Shown: positions 18,289 to 27,365 of the stretch, piece after piece
Position numbering within the stretch: position 1 is the stretch's first letter
Layout: each line of letters starts with the position of its first letter
NCBI GenBank assembly: GCA_903772945.1
Contig: CAICTM010001428.1
Coordinates: 1 to 29,477 of the forward strand
DNA from: Seminavis robusta
Lineage: Eukaryota > Bacillariophyta > Bacillariophyceae > Naviculales > Naviculaceae
DNA length: 29,477 bases
Direction: 5' to 3'
Translations under genes and position numbers: made by a program
The notes under the pieces: model-generated
Database searches by the model: none
What the model was told of the DNA's origin: nothing
Seen by the model: the letters and a program-made list of their open reading frames with translations, nothing else

Positions 18289-20093
18289 TTAGAAAGAATG
18301 ACAGGGGAGCAAGAATTCGGCTTCCATTTCCCGGTCGAGTTCATTGAGGATATCAATGGCAGCATTGCGGTCGAGATCGGAATCCGCTTGGACGACTCTA
18401 TCCATGGTACTGTCAAAGGATCGGTTGGGTCCCTCCAAACAACTGCTGCTGCCAAAGGAAAAGGTTGGATTGTTGCTATTGCAGTCGGCCAAGAAGGGTT
18501 GTGGAAAGGATAGCACCGAAGAGATGGAGTCTTCTCGGACCGTCATACAGTCTCGAATGGGCACGGGAGGGCAGAATTCTTGGTCTTCGTGCAACGGTTC
18601 GAGGGGGGTTCGTTCCCAGAACTTGGTAGAAGTTGGCACCAGTAGACGCGCATTATCATCATCGTCGTCATCAATGTCACTGCACGTAAAGGAAGGGGAC
18701 GGCAAGTCACTCAGCGACGGAGACGGCAAATCACTCAAGAGGACGTCATCCGCGTGGTCGAAAAAGTCGAGCACCGACTCGGGCGACGGCGGTTTGACGA
18801 CCGGCTTCCAGGGCTCTCCTGCGTGTCGATTGGGGATTGTAGCAAAGCCCCTCTTGGACTTACTTTTGCTGCCGCTACAGTTGCTTCCCGTACTGCTGCA
18901 GCTGTTGCTGCGACTGACGGCGGGTGGTTTGCGCAGCTTGTAATTCTTGGGTTTTTGGTTGACGTCGGCCAGTGTAATAGGTTGGAGGGGTGTTGCGGCA
19001 GATTGAGTCCTGGTAGTACTGCTGTTGATTGGTCTGGGAGTAAAAGGAGTAACGTGTGTTTTCTGGACAGTGTCCTGTTTGGAAGCCAAAGGAACCAGAG
19101 CCGGAGAGGAGGTCGGTCCAGGCTTGGTAGGGGCTGCTGGTGTAATAGGAGGCACTGTCACTGGACTAGGTGATTGGTACGTGGGATAATGCGGCCAGTG
19201 CGGCGTGGGATAATGAGAAGGAGGAGGCGTCATGGGATAGGACATGTTGTATTCGTAGTGATGATGGTGGTGGTGCGAGGGCACAGGCGATGATCTCAGA
19301 ACGCTGTAGGAGTGGCCTGGTGGAAAGTATGGTCGCTGAGACGGAACCGGCGTGGCGGGGACAGGCGAGGCGGTGACTGGCTGTTGCACCATCTGCGGAG
19401 GTGGAGATTGAACCCTTCGTTTGGCTTCTTCCTCTTCCTTCTGTTGCTTCTTTTGCACCGACTCGGTCTTCAATTGACGTCGAATCTTGGGAGCTCCTTC
19501 ACGGAGAAGCTGCGACGTCTTGCGTCGAGCCAATTTTTCGGGAATGACATGCCAGAAGCCCGTCTTGTCGTCCTGTTAGTATTCAATCAGAATAGAGTTT
19601 AATGAGTGAGGGACAAGAGATCATCAGACAATGACGAGATGATCTATCTACTCATTGAAGCTTCAGCAGTAGCATCTCGTCGACAACACAGTCTCTTCGA
19701 CTTGTCAGACGTACCTTCTCCAAGAATCGTCCAGGAGGAGTTTGATCTTGCCATGTGCGAACCAGTTGTTCCGCAAGCTGTGTCTTCTGAAGCCGTGTGA
19801 ATGTTTGATACTCCTTTTTGTGCTCTCTGACCATGCCGCGATATCTGTTGGTAGAGATGAGAGGAGACAAGAAGAGTAAGATACTCGCATCATTGTTGCG
19901 TCGGTGCACCGAGAGAACCTCTCTCTCGAATGAAGAAAACGCGAATCCCACACTGCACCACCATCTCACATTCTTACCTCACATTGCTTGGATTGTGGAT
20001 CGAGGAGCCTCCTCTTCCAAGTAAGATATCATTGGAGCGAGGTTCTTTGATAATGATTTCGGATTTGTCCTTCTTCATCTTTGTTGGCGTCAT
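18289..20093 (-). CDS. DUF6824 domain protein, three exons
   Basis: Proposed exons (minus): 20093-19978, 19844-19715, 19572-18289, with introns of 133 and 142 nt; the second has ACTAACAG at its 3' end. Phases agree and give 509 residues. The domain at about 20-110 reads EPRSNDILLGRGG, HNPSNVRYRGMVREHKKEY, PPGRFLEK, DDKTGFWHVIP, KTSQLLREGAP. It is the DUF6824 pattern of a GRG loop, a basic helix, GRFL, an aromatic strand and a KTSQxLRE helix. The remaining 400 residues are low-complexity: a K/E-rich coiled segment, Pro- and Gln-rich stretches, a His/Tyr-rich patch, Ser-rich basic runs, and an acidic DDDDD patch. Molecular function is unknown to me. The basic domain and disordered tail would suit a nuclear regulator, which is inference only. 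It ends at TAA 18289-18291. Confidence 0.85.
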
Positions 20094-22641
20094 GGCAATG
20101 ATCTTTTGCTTGTCTTGTGTTTGTTATTGTTGTTGGTTGGTTGGTGGTGGTGGCCGAATAGAATGAGATCCAAGTTTTTCGGTTGGAGATGGATGACCTC
20201 AACCGGGGAAAACGGAAGATGTGACCAGACATTGACCCGGCGTCCATTCACGATTAAATTCGGCGAGGGCGCTCTAACCGGATCAGTCTTGTAATGTTAC
20301 TTATAATAAATTACCCCAAGCAACAAAATATAATTTAATATCCATGTTATACTGTGTATGCAGTATTGCCAATACCGGTCTGCGTTTCAACCTCTATAGA
20401 TCTAGAGAAGGGTTCTTTGCAGCTTGAGTTGAATGCTGTTGAGGAGATACTGGCCTCCCTAGAAAGACAAGCAGCAAACATTGTCAGGGCAGCTTACTTC
20501 AACTTTGCTTGCCTTCATCCGAGTGTTTCCAGTTGGTTGACTTCTAATGTCAATTTCCACTTCTTCAGCTTGACACTCTGAGCAAGCTACTACCGTACTT
20601 GTAGCTTCTAATCAGAAACTATCAGGCAGTTAACTAGCTATGAAAAGGGGTCAACATCGTTTTATCAGGCACGGAAACCAAAAGCAAATGGCGGCAAACC
20701 TTGCCAGCTTCGAAAAGGAGCGCCTCAATATCAAGTAACAGGGCTCAAGCACGGTATCTTTTAAATTTCACGGAGATGAAGTAAAATGAACCAAAAGGAA
20801 CACAAAATGACTTCAAACACAATTCATGCAATCCGGGATTCGAAAATGCCTAACGTCTCTCAACTGCCCTGCTGCCAAGGTGCGCCATAATGGCGTGAAT
20901 GTGATTGAATCCACGAGACGCATTGGATATCTAGCTGCGTTGGCTCCGAATGGGATCGGTGAACGGAACAGGATCCATCGAGGATATAGCGATGTAGCGA
21001 TGCCTTTGTTGCTCGGATTAAGTAACTAACTAACTCCCATAATAATAACCTGGTGGCGTCTTTGTGTTTCCAAGAGAAGACCCGGGCATTGAACTGGGGA
21101 CGAGTCGAGTCGTCAACCCTACCGTATCAAATCGGAAAGCAACGCTCATCGAGGACTGCATTCCGGTAGCCTGACGATGCTGCCGCATGCCGAGAATTGA
21201 TCCGTCTCGATAGATTATGTACGAAATCTTCCGATCCATAAGCCAATGTTCAGTTAGTTAGTTGTTGTGGTTTGTAGAAACACCCTCCAACGCAGCACTC
21301 AGCGCGGCCTCCTCTTCCGCCGAGCGATCTTTCATTGTTCTTCTATGAATTGATTCGATGTTGGCACCCAACGAGCCAACTGCCATGGCTTCCAACACCC
21401 ACAATGCGTTTCTGCTTCGGTGCATGCTCGACGTTGTTGCTCGCAGAAGCTTCTCCCGCATCAACGTACTCGCTATACGGGCAATGGACAAAGAAGGATC
21501 GACAATCAGCGCAGCAAGCAAGACCCAAATCGCGAAGCAAGAGTTAGTCGATGTACGGGTCTGTAGTTAGCGACAAACAAGGGTAGAGCCTGCAACTGTC
21601 GTAGTCTTTGCCGCAATCCAGCGACTCCACGTAGCAGTGGTGGGCACGAGTGGGTTCAGGCCAAATGAGTCGAGTCGGGCAACAGTCGAGGGCAGCGACT
21701 GACACGCAGCTACTAGGCCCAGACAGGAGCATTCGGCATACCAATGTGGCTAGATGGTGCGGCTATTGCGGCTATTGCGGCGATGCGGTTGACAGCGACA
21801 AGGACACTTTGAGAATGATGGAGTTGAGCAGGCAGGCTGAGGTGCGGCTGAGGTGCGTGGAGTACGTTACGGCAGGGGTTCGTACTCTGCTACCGGTACC
21901 GTACGGTAGTGCTTGTTGGGATCATTCTTTTACTGAGGATATCCAGAGAGTCACGGAATCGTATCCTGATGCAATGGGAAACGGCTCCCTCCTGATGCCT
22001 CCAATGGCCCCAGCTTTGACCATCACCTACTGTACGCACACGCCAGCCATTAGGCAACTTGGAGCAGCATCATTTGTTACTGAGGGTACCGCACTACATG
22101 TATGTGTATTGGGAATCCACACCGCCGGTGATTTCTCAGCCGAGGAATCATCAGGCGGAATCTAAGCAAGCAATGAATCCAGCATCCACAGATTGCTTGA
22201 ATCCGGCAAAGGGTGTCTATTTCCGCTTGCTTGGGAGCGTACACTACACCTTTAAGGCTCGCAACTCATGCCAAAGCGTGTCGACGCACTAGCTGCACTT
22301 GTGGTGCATCCATTAATATGCTACGTGCAGCCAAGAGTTTCAGAAGCCATCCAAGTCGAAGCCTGGCGTATCTGGACTGCACTGGTTGGCTAGAGCTTGT
22401 TAGACAACTGCCACAGAACCGATAAATGAATTCTACTACTTTTCGAAATAGGCTTGTAATCTTTCGATTACTATTTATGTACAAAGGTGGTGAGACTATT
22501 TTTCTTTTCGCCTTCGAGCTTTCGTTGCCCTCGGCAGTCTTCCGCACCAGTGATGCCACCCATGAATATGTACAACTCCGCATAGAGACATCACTTCCTC
22601 ACAGTTCAACCACCAGAAGAAATGTGTATTGTTGTGCGAAC
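20094..22641. other. gene-poor region between the DUF6824 gene and the light-harvesting gene
   Basis: The part next to 20093 should hold the DUF6824 promoter, and the part next to 22642 the 3' UTR of the light-harvesting gene. The longest ATG-started frame is 166 codons (21665-22165, +); it is Cys-containing and resembles nothing I know. A 70-codon ATG frame lies at 21358-21570, with an open minus frame across it. A 12-nt perfect inverted repeat, AACTAACTAACT (21024-21035) and AGTTAGTTAGTT (21252-21263), encloses 240 nt. No RNA gene is recognised. Confidence 0.4.
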
Positions 22642-23363
22642 TTAGTTCATCAAGTGCTCCATGATTCCCTTTCCATCGGCCAATTCTTGAGCCATGAATC
22701 CAGCAGCGGCAAGCATAGCCAGGCGTCCATTTTGGAGTTCCTTGTTTTGGAGGACCAAAAGCTCCTCAGGATCCTCAGGCTTCAAGCCAAGGGGGTCAAA
22801 TCCAATATCACCAGGGGTGTATTCCGCACGCAAGAGGCCTGGTTGGTCAACAGGGACATTGGAAGGTTCAACCCAGCCAATTTCGGCACGCTTTTGTTCA
22901 GCAGCACCAATTCCAGTTGCCAAAAGAGCCCAGAAAAGTGGGGGGACCTGGGTAAGGTGGGTGATGGCAGGTCCAGAAACACTGGCATCCCACAAGAAAG
23001 AGGATCCCTCAACGGCTTCTCCAGCCAAGAAACCAATAGTGGCAAGCATGGCAACACGTCCATGGGTGAGTTCAGCCTCACGGTATCGCTTGAGGGTCTT
23101 CTCGTCAGCCTTGGCAGCAAATCCAAGAGGATCCCAGATGCCCATGGGTTCAAGAGCTCCAGGGATAGTTTCAACAGTGAAAGCCTGTAATGAAGTGGCA
23201 TGGACAAAGTCAGTTTGATCAACAACAAAATGATTCTTCCAACTCTTGGTTGAATGAGGAAACTTACAGGGGTGGCAACGGCAGCAGCCTTCTTGGCTCC
23301 GCTGAAGGGGCTGAAAGCACTGGCAGAAGCAGCAAAGAGGGTGATGGCGGCAGCGAACTTCAT
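22642..23363 (-). CDS. fucoxanthin-chlorophyll a/c-binding light-harvesting protein, two exons
   Basis: Exons (minus): 23363-23268 and 23184-22642; the intron of 83 nt has a GTAAGT donor and a TTACAG acceptor, in phase 0. The product has 212 residues. Residues 1-16 are a signal peptide ending ASA, followed by FSPF, the diatom bipartite plastid-targeting motif with the essential Phe. The mature protein has two chlorophyll-binding helices related by internal symmetry: REAELTHGRVAMLATIGFL (helix 1) and NKELQNGRLAMLAAAGFMA (helix 3), each with the conserved E, N/H and R ligands. Between them a third hydrophobic segment (PPLFWALLATGIGAAEQ) is preceded by a short linker. GDIGFDPLGLKPEDPEE before helix 3 and the EPMGIWDPLGF entry resemble the Lhcx/LI818 photoprotective group, but I cannot settle the subfamily. 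It harvests light in the thylakoid, probably around photosystem II, or serves photoprotection. Confidence 0.95.
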
Positions 23364-24274
23364 TTTGATGGTTATTGTTTGGTTTGAAGATGTTTTTCTT
23401 TCTTTGTTGGTTGATTTTGTGAGAACCTGAGGGATGGATTTTCCTCTCCTGGGAAAGCATTCGGATGGACGACTGTTACATCAGACTGCAGCCACGTACG
23501 GTATGGGCGATCACAGGTAGGTATGCAGCAATGTACAGTGAGGATGAGTCAGTGATGAGTCATTGGATCTCTTACCGCACGGTAGTCCAGTAATAATGGG
23601 TGGTGCTAGCTAGCTAGAGATCTGAATAGAGGACTTCTATCAGCCCCAGACAACCTAAGAGGAAAACTGATGCGTTGTGATGTGAGTATGTACCTCAGAT
23701 GCTTGCTCAGCGACGAGAGATGAGTCAGAACCTCTAGAGCTGGCTAGTCCTGAATTTTCCAAAGCCCTTTTAGCCGACGATGGAACCCACCGCACAGTAG
23801 TCCTCGTCGTCGCCGTGGCGACTCGCTGCCATTGTTTTGCAAACGTTAGTCAGTTTTGTCTGTGGTTGCGCATCCTACGTGGCATGGCCCCCAGTGTCAC
23901 ACGTACTTTAATTTTTTTAATAAAAAAAGAAGCTTTGGTTCCATTGAATCGAATGAGATTCGATTCGAATCGAATCGAATCGAATCGAATCGAATCGAAT
24001 CGAATCGAAAGAAGTTCGAATGAATTTATTCGGGTTCGGGTTGGGTTCTCATTCTTCGCCGTTTTCTGCGGAAGAGAAGCGACTTTATCAAGATTGCATC
24101 CATGAAACAACAGCAAAGCAAGAAGCAAGACGCCCACTTTGCTGCCGCGACAACTGGCATTCCACTCCAAGCAAGTGGCAAGTGGCACTCAAGCAACCCC
24201 ATCGTTTCGTACATGTACAACCACACATCACAGTTTTGATACTAGAACACAAATACACTACAATACACTACACC
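23364..24274. other. shared upstream region of divergent light-harvesting and phosphatase genes
   Basis: Both neighbours start outward from this 911-nt segment, so it should hold both promoters. The light-harvesting side carries a short A/C-rich leader just upstream of its ATG. The phosphatase side has a CAATACACTACAATACACTA leader ending in ACC before ATG. A CGAAT microsatellite lies between them. The frame of the phosphatase stays open upstream to an ATG at 24020, but that extra stretch looks non-coding. No TATA box is clear. Confidence 0.5.
23966..24009. repeat. CGAAT pentanucleotide microsatellite
   Basis: Eight perfect CGAAT units (23966-24005) plus a partial one, preceded by an inverted ATTCG piece (23958-23965) that gives the 5' end hairpin potential. 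A related short ATTCG run lies on the plus strand at 27147-27164. It sits about 265 nt upstream of the phosphatase start. Slippage there would change spacing, not coding. Confidence 0.9.
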
Positions 24275-25693
24275 ATGTCTCTATTAGTAGTATCTCCATG
24301 GCTCCATGAACTTGTATTCCAGCCATCCATGATCACCTGCTTTGCCGGTGCCGTCATGGGAACTCTCCTGACCCTTCTAATCACTTATTACGTGCTGTTC
24401 ATGCGATGTTCCTGTCGTTATTCTCCCGCCATGATGTATCATCGCGATCGAAGACGTCGTCTCCCCGATACCATCATTGTGATTCGACATGGCGAATCCG
24501 AAGCCAACGTCGACAAGTCTCTCTGGAAGACCGTTCCCGACAATCTACTGGGTTTGACATCCAAGGGACGACGGCAAGCACGGACTGTGGGAAAACGAGT
24601 GGAAGCCTTGTTGGACGCCAAACAATCCCAGCGGGTGCATTTGATCATTTCTCCGTTTGAACGCACGCTGCAAACGGCACACCATCTGCGACGTTATTTC
24701 GAACATCGCATTGTGCGAACGGATATCGAATCCAGAGTTCGAGAACAAGAAATGGGCAACATTCAAGGAGACGAGTTTGCACATTACCGGCAACAACAGG
24801 TCCAAATTGGACGATTCTGGTATCGATTCCCCACGGGAGAATCGGGAGCCGACGTCTTGGACCGGGTCAAATCCTGGTGGTTTGAATCCGTATTGACCGT
24901 CAATACGCGACCGCACTACGAAACAGTCGATACACTGGTGGTAGTCACCCATGGATTGACCATGCGCTTTATTCTCATGCAATTGTTTGGATGGTCCCCC
25001 ACCACCTTTCATTCCGTCTGGAATGCGGGAAATTGTGACATGTACGTCCTCCAAAAGGACCTCGACAAACCGGGGCATTCTCCGTACATTCTAGATCCCA
25101 CGCAGGGAGACATGCCCTGCAGTTCCATTGATGTTCAAGTCACCTTGAAAAGATCCAACGACAACAAGAATAAACCCGAACAAAGAACCCTCAAACTCAA
25201 CAATTACCTCAGCATCCCTCCACCTCGCATGACGCGCAAAAGCATTATCAAACATTTGTTGGCCGAACAGTACCCCAACATTATTTCGTCACACAAGGAG
25301 ATTGATGAGATTGTATTCATGCCGTTTATGAAAGCCGGGAAAATTCGGGGGCGAAGCAGTTCGGGGGTCACTGCGTCTGATGAAGCCAGCAGGACGTGTG
25401 GTGATCGCAGCAAAGCAGCAGCACGATCCAGTGACAGCAGCAGTGGGAGTGACGAAGACGACAGCAGCAGCAGTGGCACCAATTCCCAAGCCGCCAATAA
25501 TGGAGAAGCGACTGAAGACTCTTTCTTTAAGCATCGTCCGGATAATAACCAAGACGAATTGTCGGACGACGAAGAAGAAGATATCGATGACGAACAACTC
25601 TGGTCGCTCCATTCCAATAGACGAGCCAAAAGGGAAGCGTCGTTGCGATATCCGCATTGCCAGATGATGCCGGGAATGAAGTCGTGGTATTGA
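24275..25693 (+). CDS. histidine phosphatase (phosphoglycerate-mutase-like, fungal DET1-type), membrane-anchored
   Basis: A single exon of 472 residues from the ATG at 24275 (CACCATGT). The upstream in-frame ATG at 24020 is disfavoured because its leader has no domain and lies next to the microsatellite. Residues about 20-45 form one membrane helix (MITCFAGAVMGTLLTLLITYYVLF), followed by basic RDRRRR, which suggests an N-terminal anchor with the enzyme in the cytosol. The catalytic domain (about 65-275) starts with IIVIRHGESEAN, in which the His is the phospho-acceptor. It continues with LTSKGRRQA, ISPFERTLQTA, IESRVREQEMGNIQG with the acid Glu, FPTGESGADVLDRV, and the second His in VVVTHGLTMRF. 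The order and wording match fungal DET1 and plant phosphoglycerate-mutase-like proteins more than glycolytic PGAM. The C-terminal 200 residues are Ser- and Asp/Glu-rich and probably disordered. The substrate is unknown. Confidence 0.9.
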   Translation: MSLLVVSPWLHELVFQPSMITCFAGAVMGTLLTLLITYYVLFMRCSCRYSPAMMYHRDRRRRLPDTIIVIRHGESEANVDKSLWKTVPDNLLGLTSKGRRQARTVGKRVEALLDAKQSQRVHLIISPFERTLQTAHHLRRYFEHRIVRTDIESRVREQEMGNIQGDEFAHYRQQQVQIGRFWYRFPTGESGADVLDRVKSWWFESVLTVNTRPHYETVDTLVVVTHGLTMRFILMQLFGWSPTTFHSVWNAGNCDMYVLQKDLDKPGHSPYILDPTQGDMPCSSIDVQVTLKRSNDNKNKPEQRTLKLNNYLSIPPPRMTRKSIIKHLLAEQYPNIISSHKEIDEIVFMPFMKAGKIRGRSSSGVTASDEASRTCGDRSKAAARSSDSSSGSDEDDSSSSGTNSQAANNGEATEDSFFKHRPDNNQDELSDDEEEDIDDEQLWSLHSNRRAKREASLRYPHCQMMPGMKSWY

Positions 25694-27365
25694 ATGGAAT
25701 GGAAACATTTCACAGTCTCACCGACTGTTGCTATAGCAGCCGCGTTGGAAACTGCTGTGGCGCGATGATAGTGAAGCAACATGGTAGGGAAGGGCCTGTC
25801 TTGCTTGTTTCACAATACCTTGCAAAAGTTTTTGATGGAGCAGGAGTCGGTGCGGTTTGTTTCAGTACTGTAGTAGGTAGAGTAAACGTTATGATAGATT
25901 CATCATTCATGCTGCTACAGGACAAGGCGTTGCGGCTGGAGTTGGCCTGATCCCCAATGCCTGGCGTGGGCTGTGTCCCGGTGTTGGTTGTGTAGAGATG
26001 GCTACAAGTCGGAAAGTAAAACCTTTTTGGTGCTTCTATCTCAGTCTAAAAGCGGCAAAACTAGCTACAGCGTAGGCTCAGAGCAATTTTAAGGGGTCTG
26101 GATACATGCCCACAATAGGTTCATTCTTTCTTCATTCCTTCTGCAGGGTCTGACGGGCCTGAAATTCCACTTCGGTACCACCTATGCGGTGGTGCTGTAC
26201 CGTACATGGTCCCAGCACCAAATGGCGAACTTGAGTACTTTCTCAATATACACCAATATCGCTCAAGTCAAGTCAAGTCTCGCTCAAATTGAATGTCATC
26301 GTTTCAGCCAGTGCGTCCCATCCCAAGATAGCGGATTCTAGCTGGCGCCGCTGTCTGTGTCTTCGCAATGGCGCTGTCGTAGATTGTTCTTCCAGTATTC
26401 AGCGTTGACTTCAAGATTTGGCGTAGTTGCCGCATCGGAACCGCAAGGGATGATGGCGTCATCTGCTGTACATGCAGCACCCATGACAACAAGAAGCAGA
26501 AAGACGTGCAAGGGATCTGTTCATCATCATCATGCCAAGTACCGCATGATAGAAAAGGGAAGAGCTGGTTTCCAGGGGTAGAACCTCACAAACCGCTCAG
26601 AAACATGAAGATCCAACCGTTGCTGAAACAAACAAGAGAGGAGATGACTGGGCTATAAAGATGATCGCACATGTAGTCGAGGAAAGAATCAACGCGTCGC
26701 TGATCCAGGATCCAGTGTTTTTTGCTCCTGGAGGGATGCAAGATCATGCGTCTGTTCGGTTGTGGTAATCAAGCAGACCATCAAGACAAACCAGCTGCTG
26801 CTGGACAAGAAGGGAACCGGTTGCTACTCTACAGGTTGAATCTGGATGACTGGCAACTGAACTGGCACCTTCAGTGGCACCTGGCAAGGCAATCTTGTGT
26901 TGCATGGACAATAATAAATGGCCAACACTGATGAGGCTGCCTATTGTCTACATGGCTTTTTGGCGTACGGTAAGCAAACCCTCTCAAAAGAGAAGTAGAC
27001 TATCCTTACAGAAATTGCTTGGCATTGGATACTTGCTCATTGGAACGGGAATCAGCGCATTAGGGGCGTTGCACCTGGTGTGAAAATCGCATTTTAATAA
27101 AAAATGCTTCAAGAAAGTTTTAACAAGACGATATCTTCGAGTCGAATGATTCGATTCGATTCGATACAATCAAAAATCGCACTGAACGGGAAATGTCGCC
27201 AGCTATTGCTCTTTCTGAAATGAAAACACAATCAAAGTTTTTGTATCAGCCTGAGAAAGGATTGTTCCTTTTGCACAGTTTCAAAAGTATTGGCATAGTC
27301 AGACCTACAGTGTACTTTGGCTGCTTCCTAAAGTGCCCTTCCCAAAGTGCAATACTTGATTGATC
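25694..27365. other. intergenic region between the phosphatase and lipase genes
   Basis: No gene can be assigned. Several exon-like open stretches occur without a good start. One at about 26395-26650 (+) is Cys-rich (VICCTCSTHDNKKQ). Another at about 26552-26768 (+) includes MIAHVVEERINASLIQDP. A 59-codon ATG frame ending in a hydrophobic helix (GIGYLLIGTGISALGALHL) lies just before 27084. They may be remnants of one broken gene or chance. A short ATTCG run lies at 27147-27164. Confidence 0.35.

Noticed and set aside
21081..21100. CCCGGGCATTGAACTGGGGA, like a tRNA T-arm on the minus strand
   Set aside because: The stem halves do not pair properly, and no acceptor, D or anticodon arm is found at the right distances.
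21755..21781. WCGYCGYCG, like a thioredoxin active site
   Set aside because: It comes from a short GGCTATTGC repeat; no thioredoxin fold elements (cis-Pro, flanking strands) surround it.
21665..22165. A 166-codon ATG-started ORF
   Set aside because: No recognisable motif or fold, and a repetitive GC-rich start; mentioned only under the intergenic entry.
23966..24009. Regular repeats that could suggest a CRISPR-like array
   Set aside because: A five-base unit without spacers; a microsatellite.
24020..24274. Extension of the phosphatase by 85 residues from the ATG at 24020
   Set aside because: The added part contains no domain, begins next to the microsatellite, and would push the membrane anchor inward. 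The ATG at 24275 follows a typical leader.
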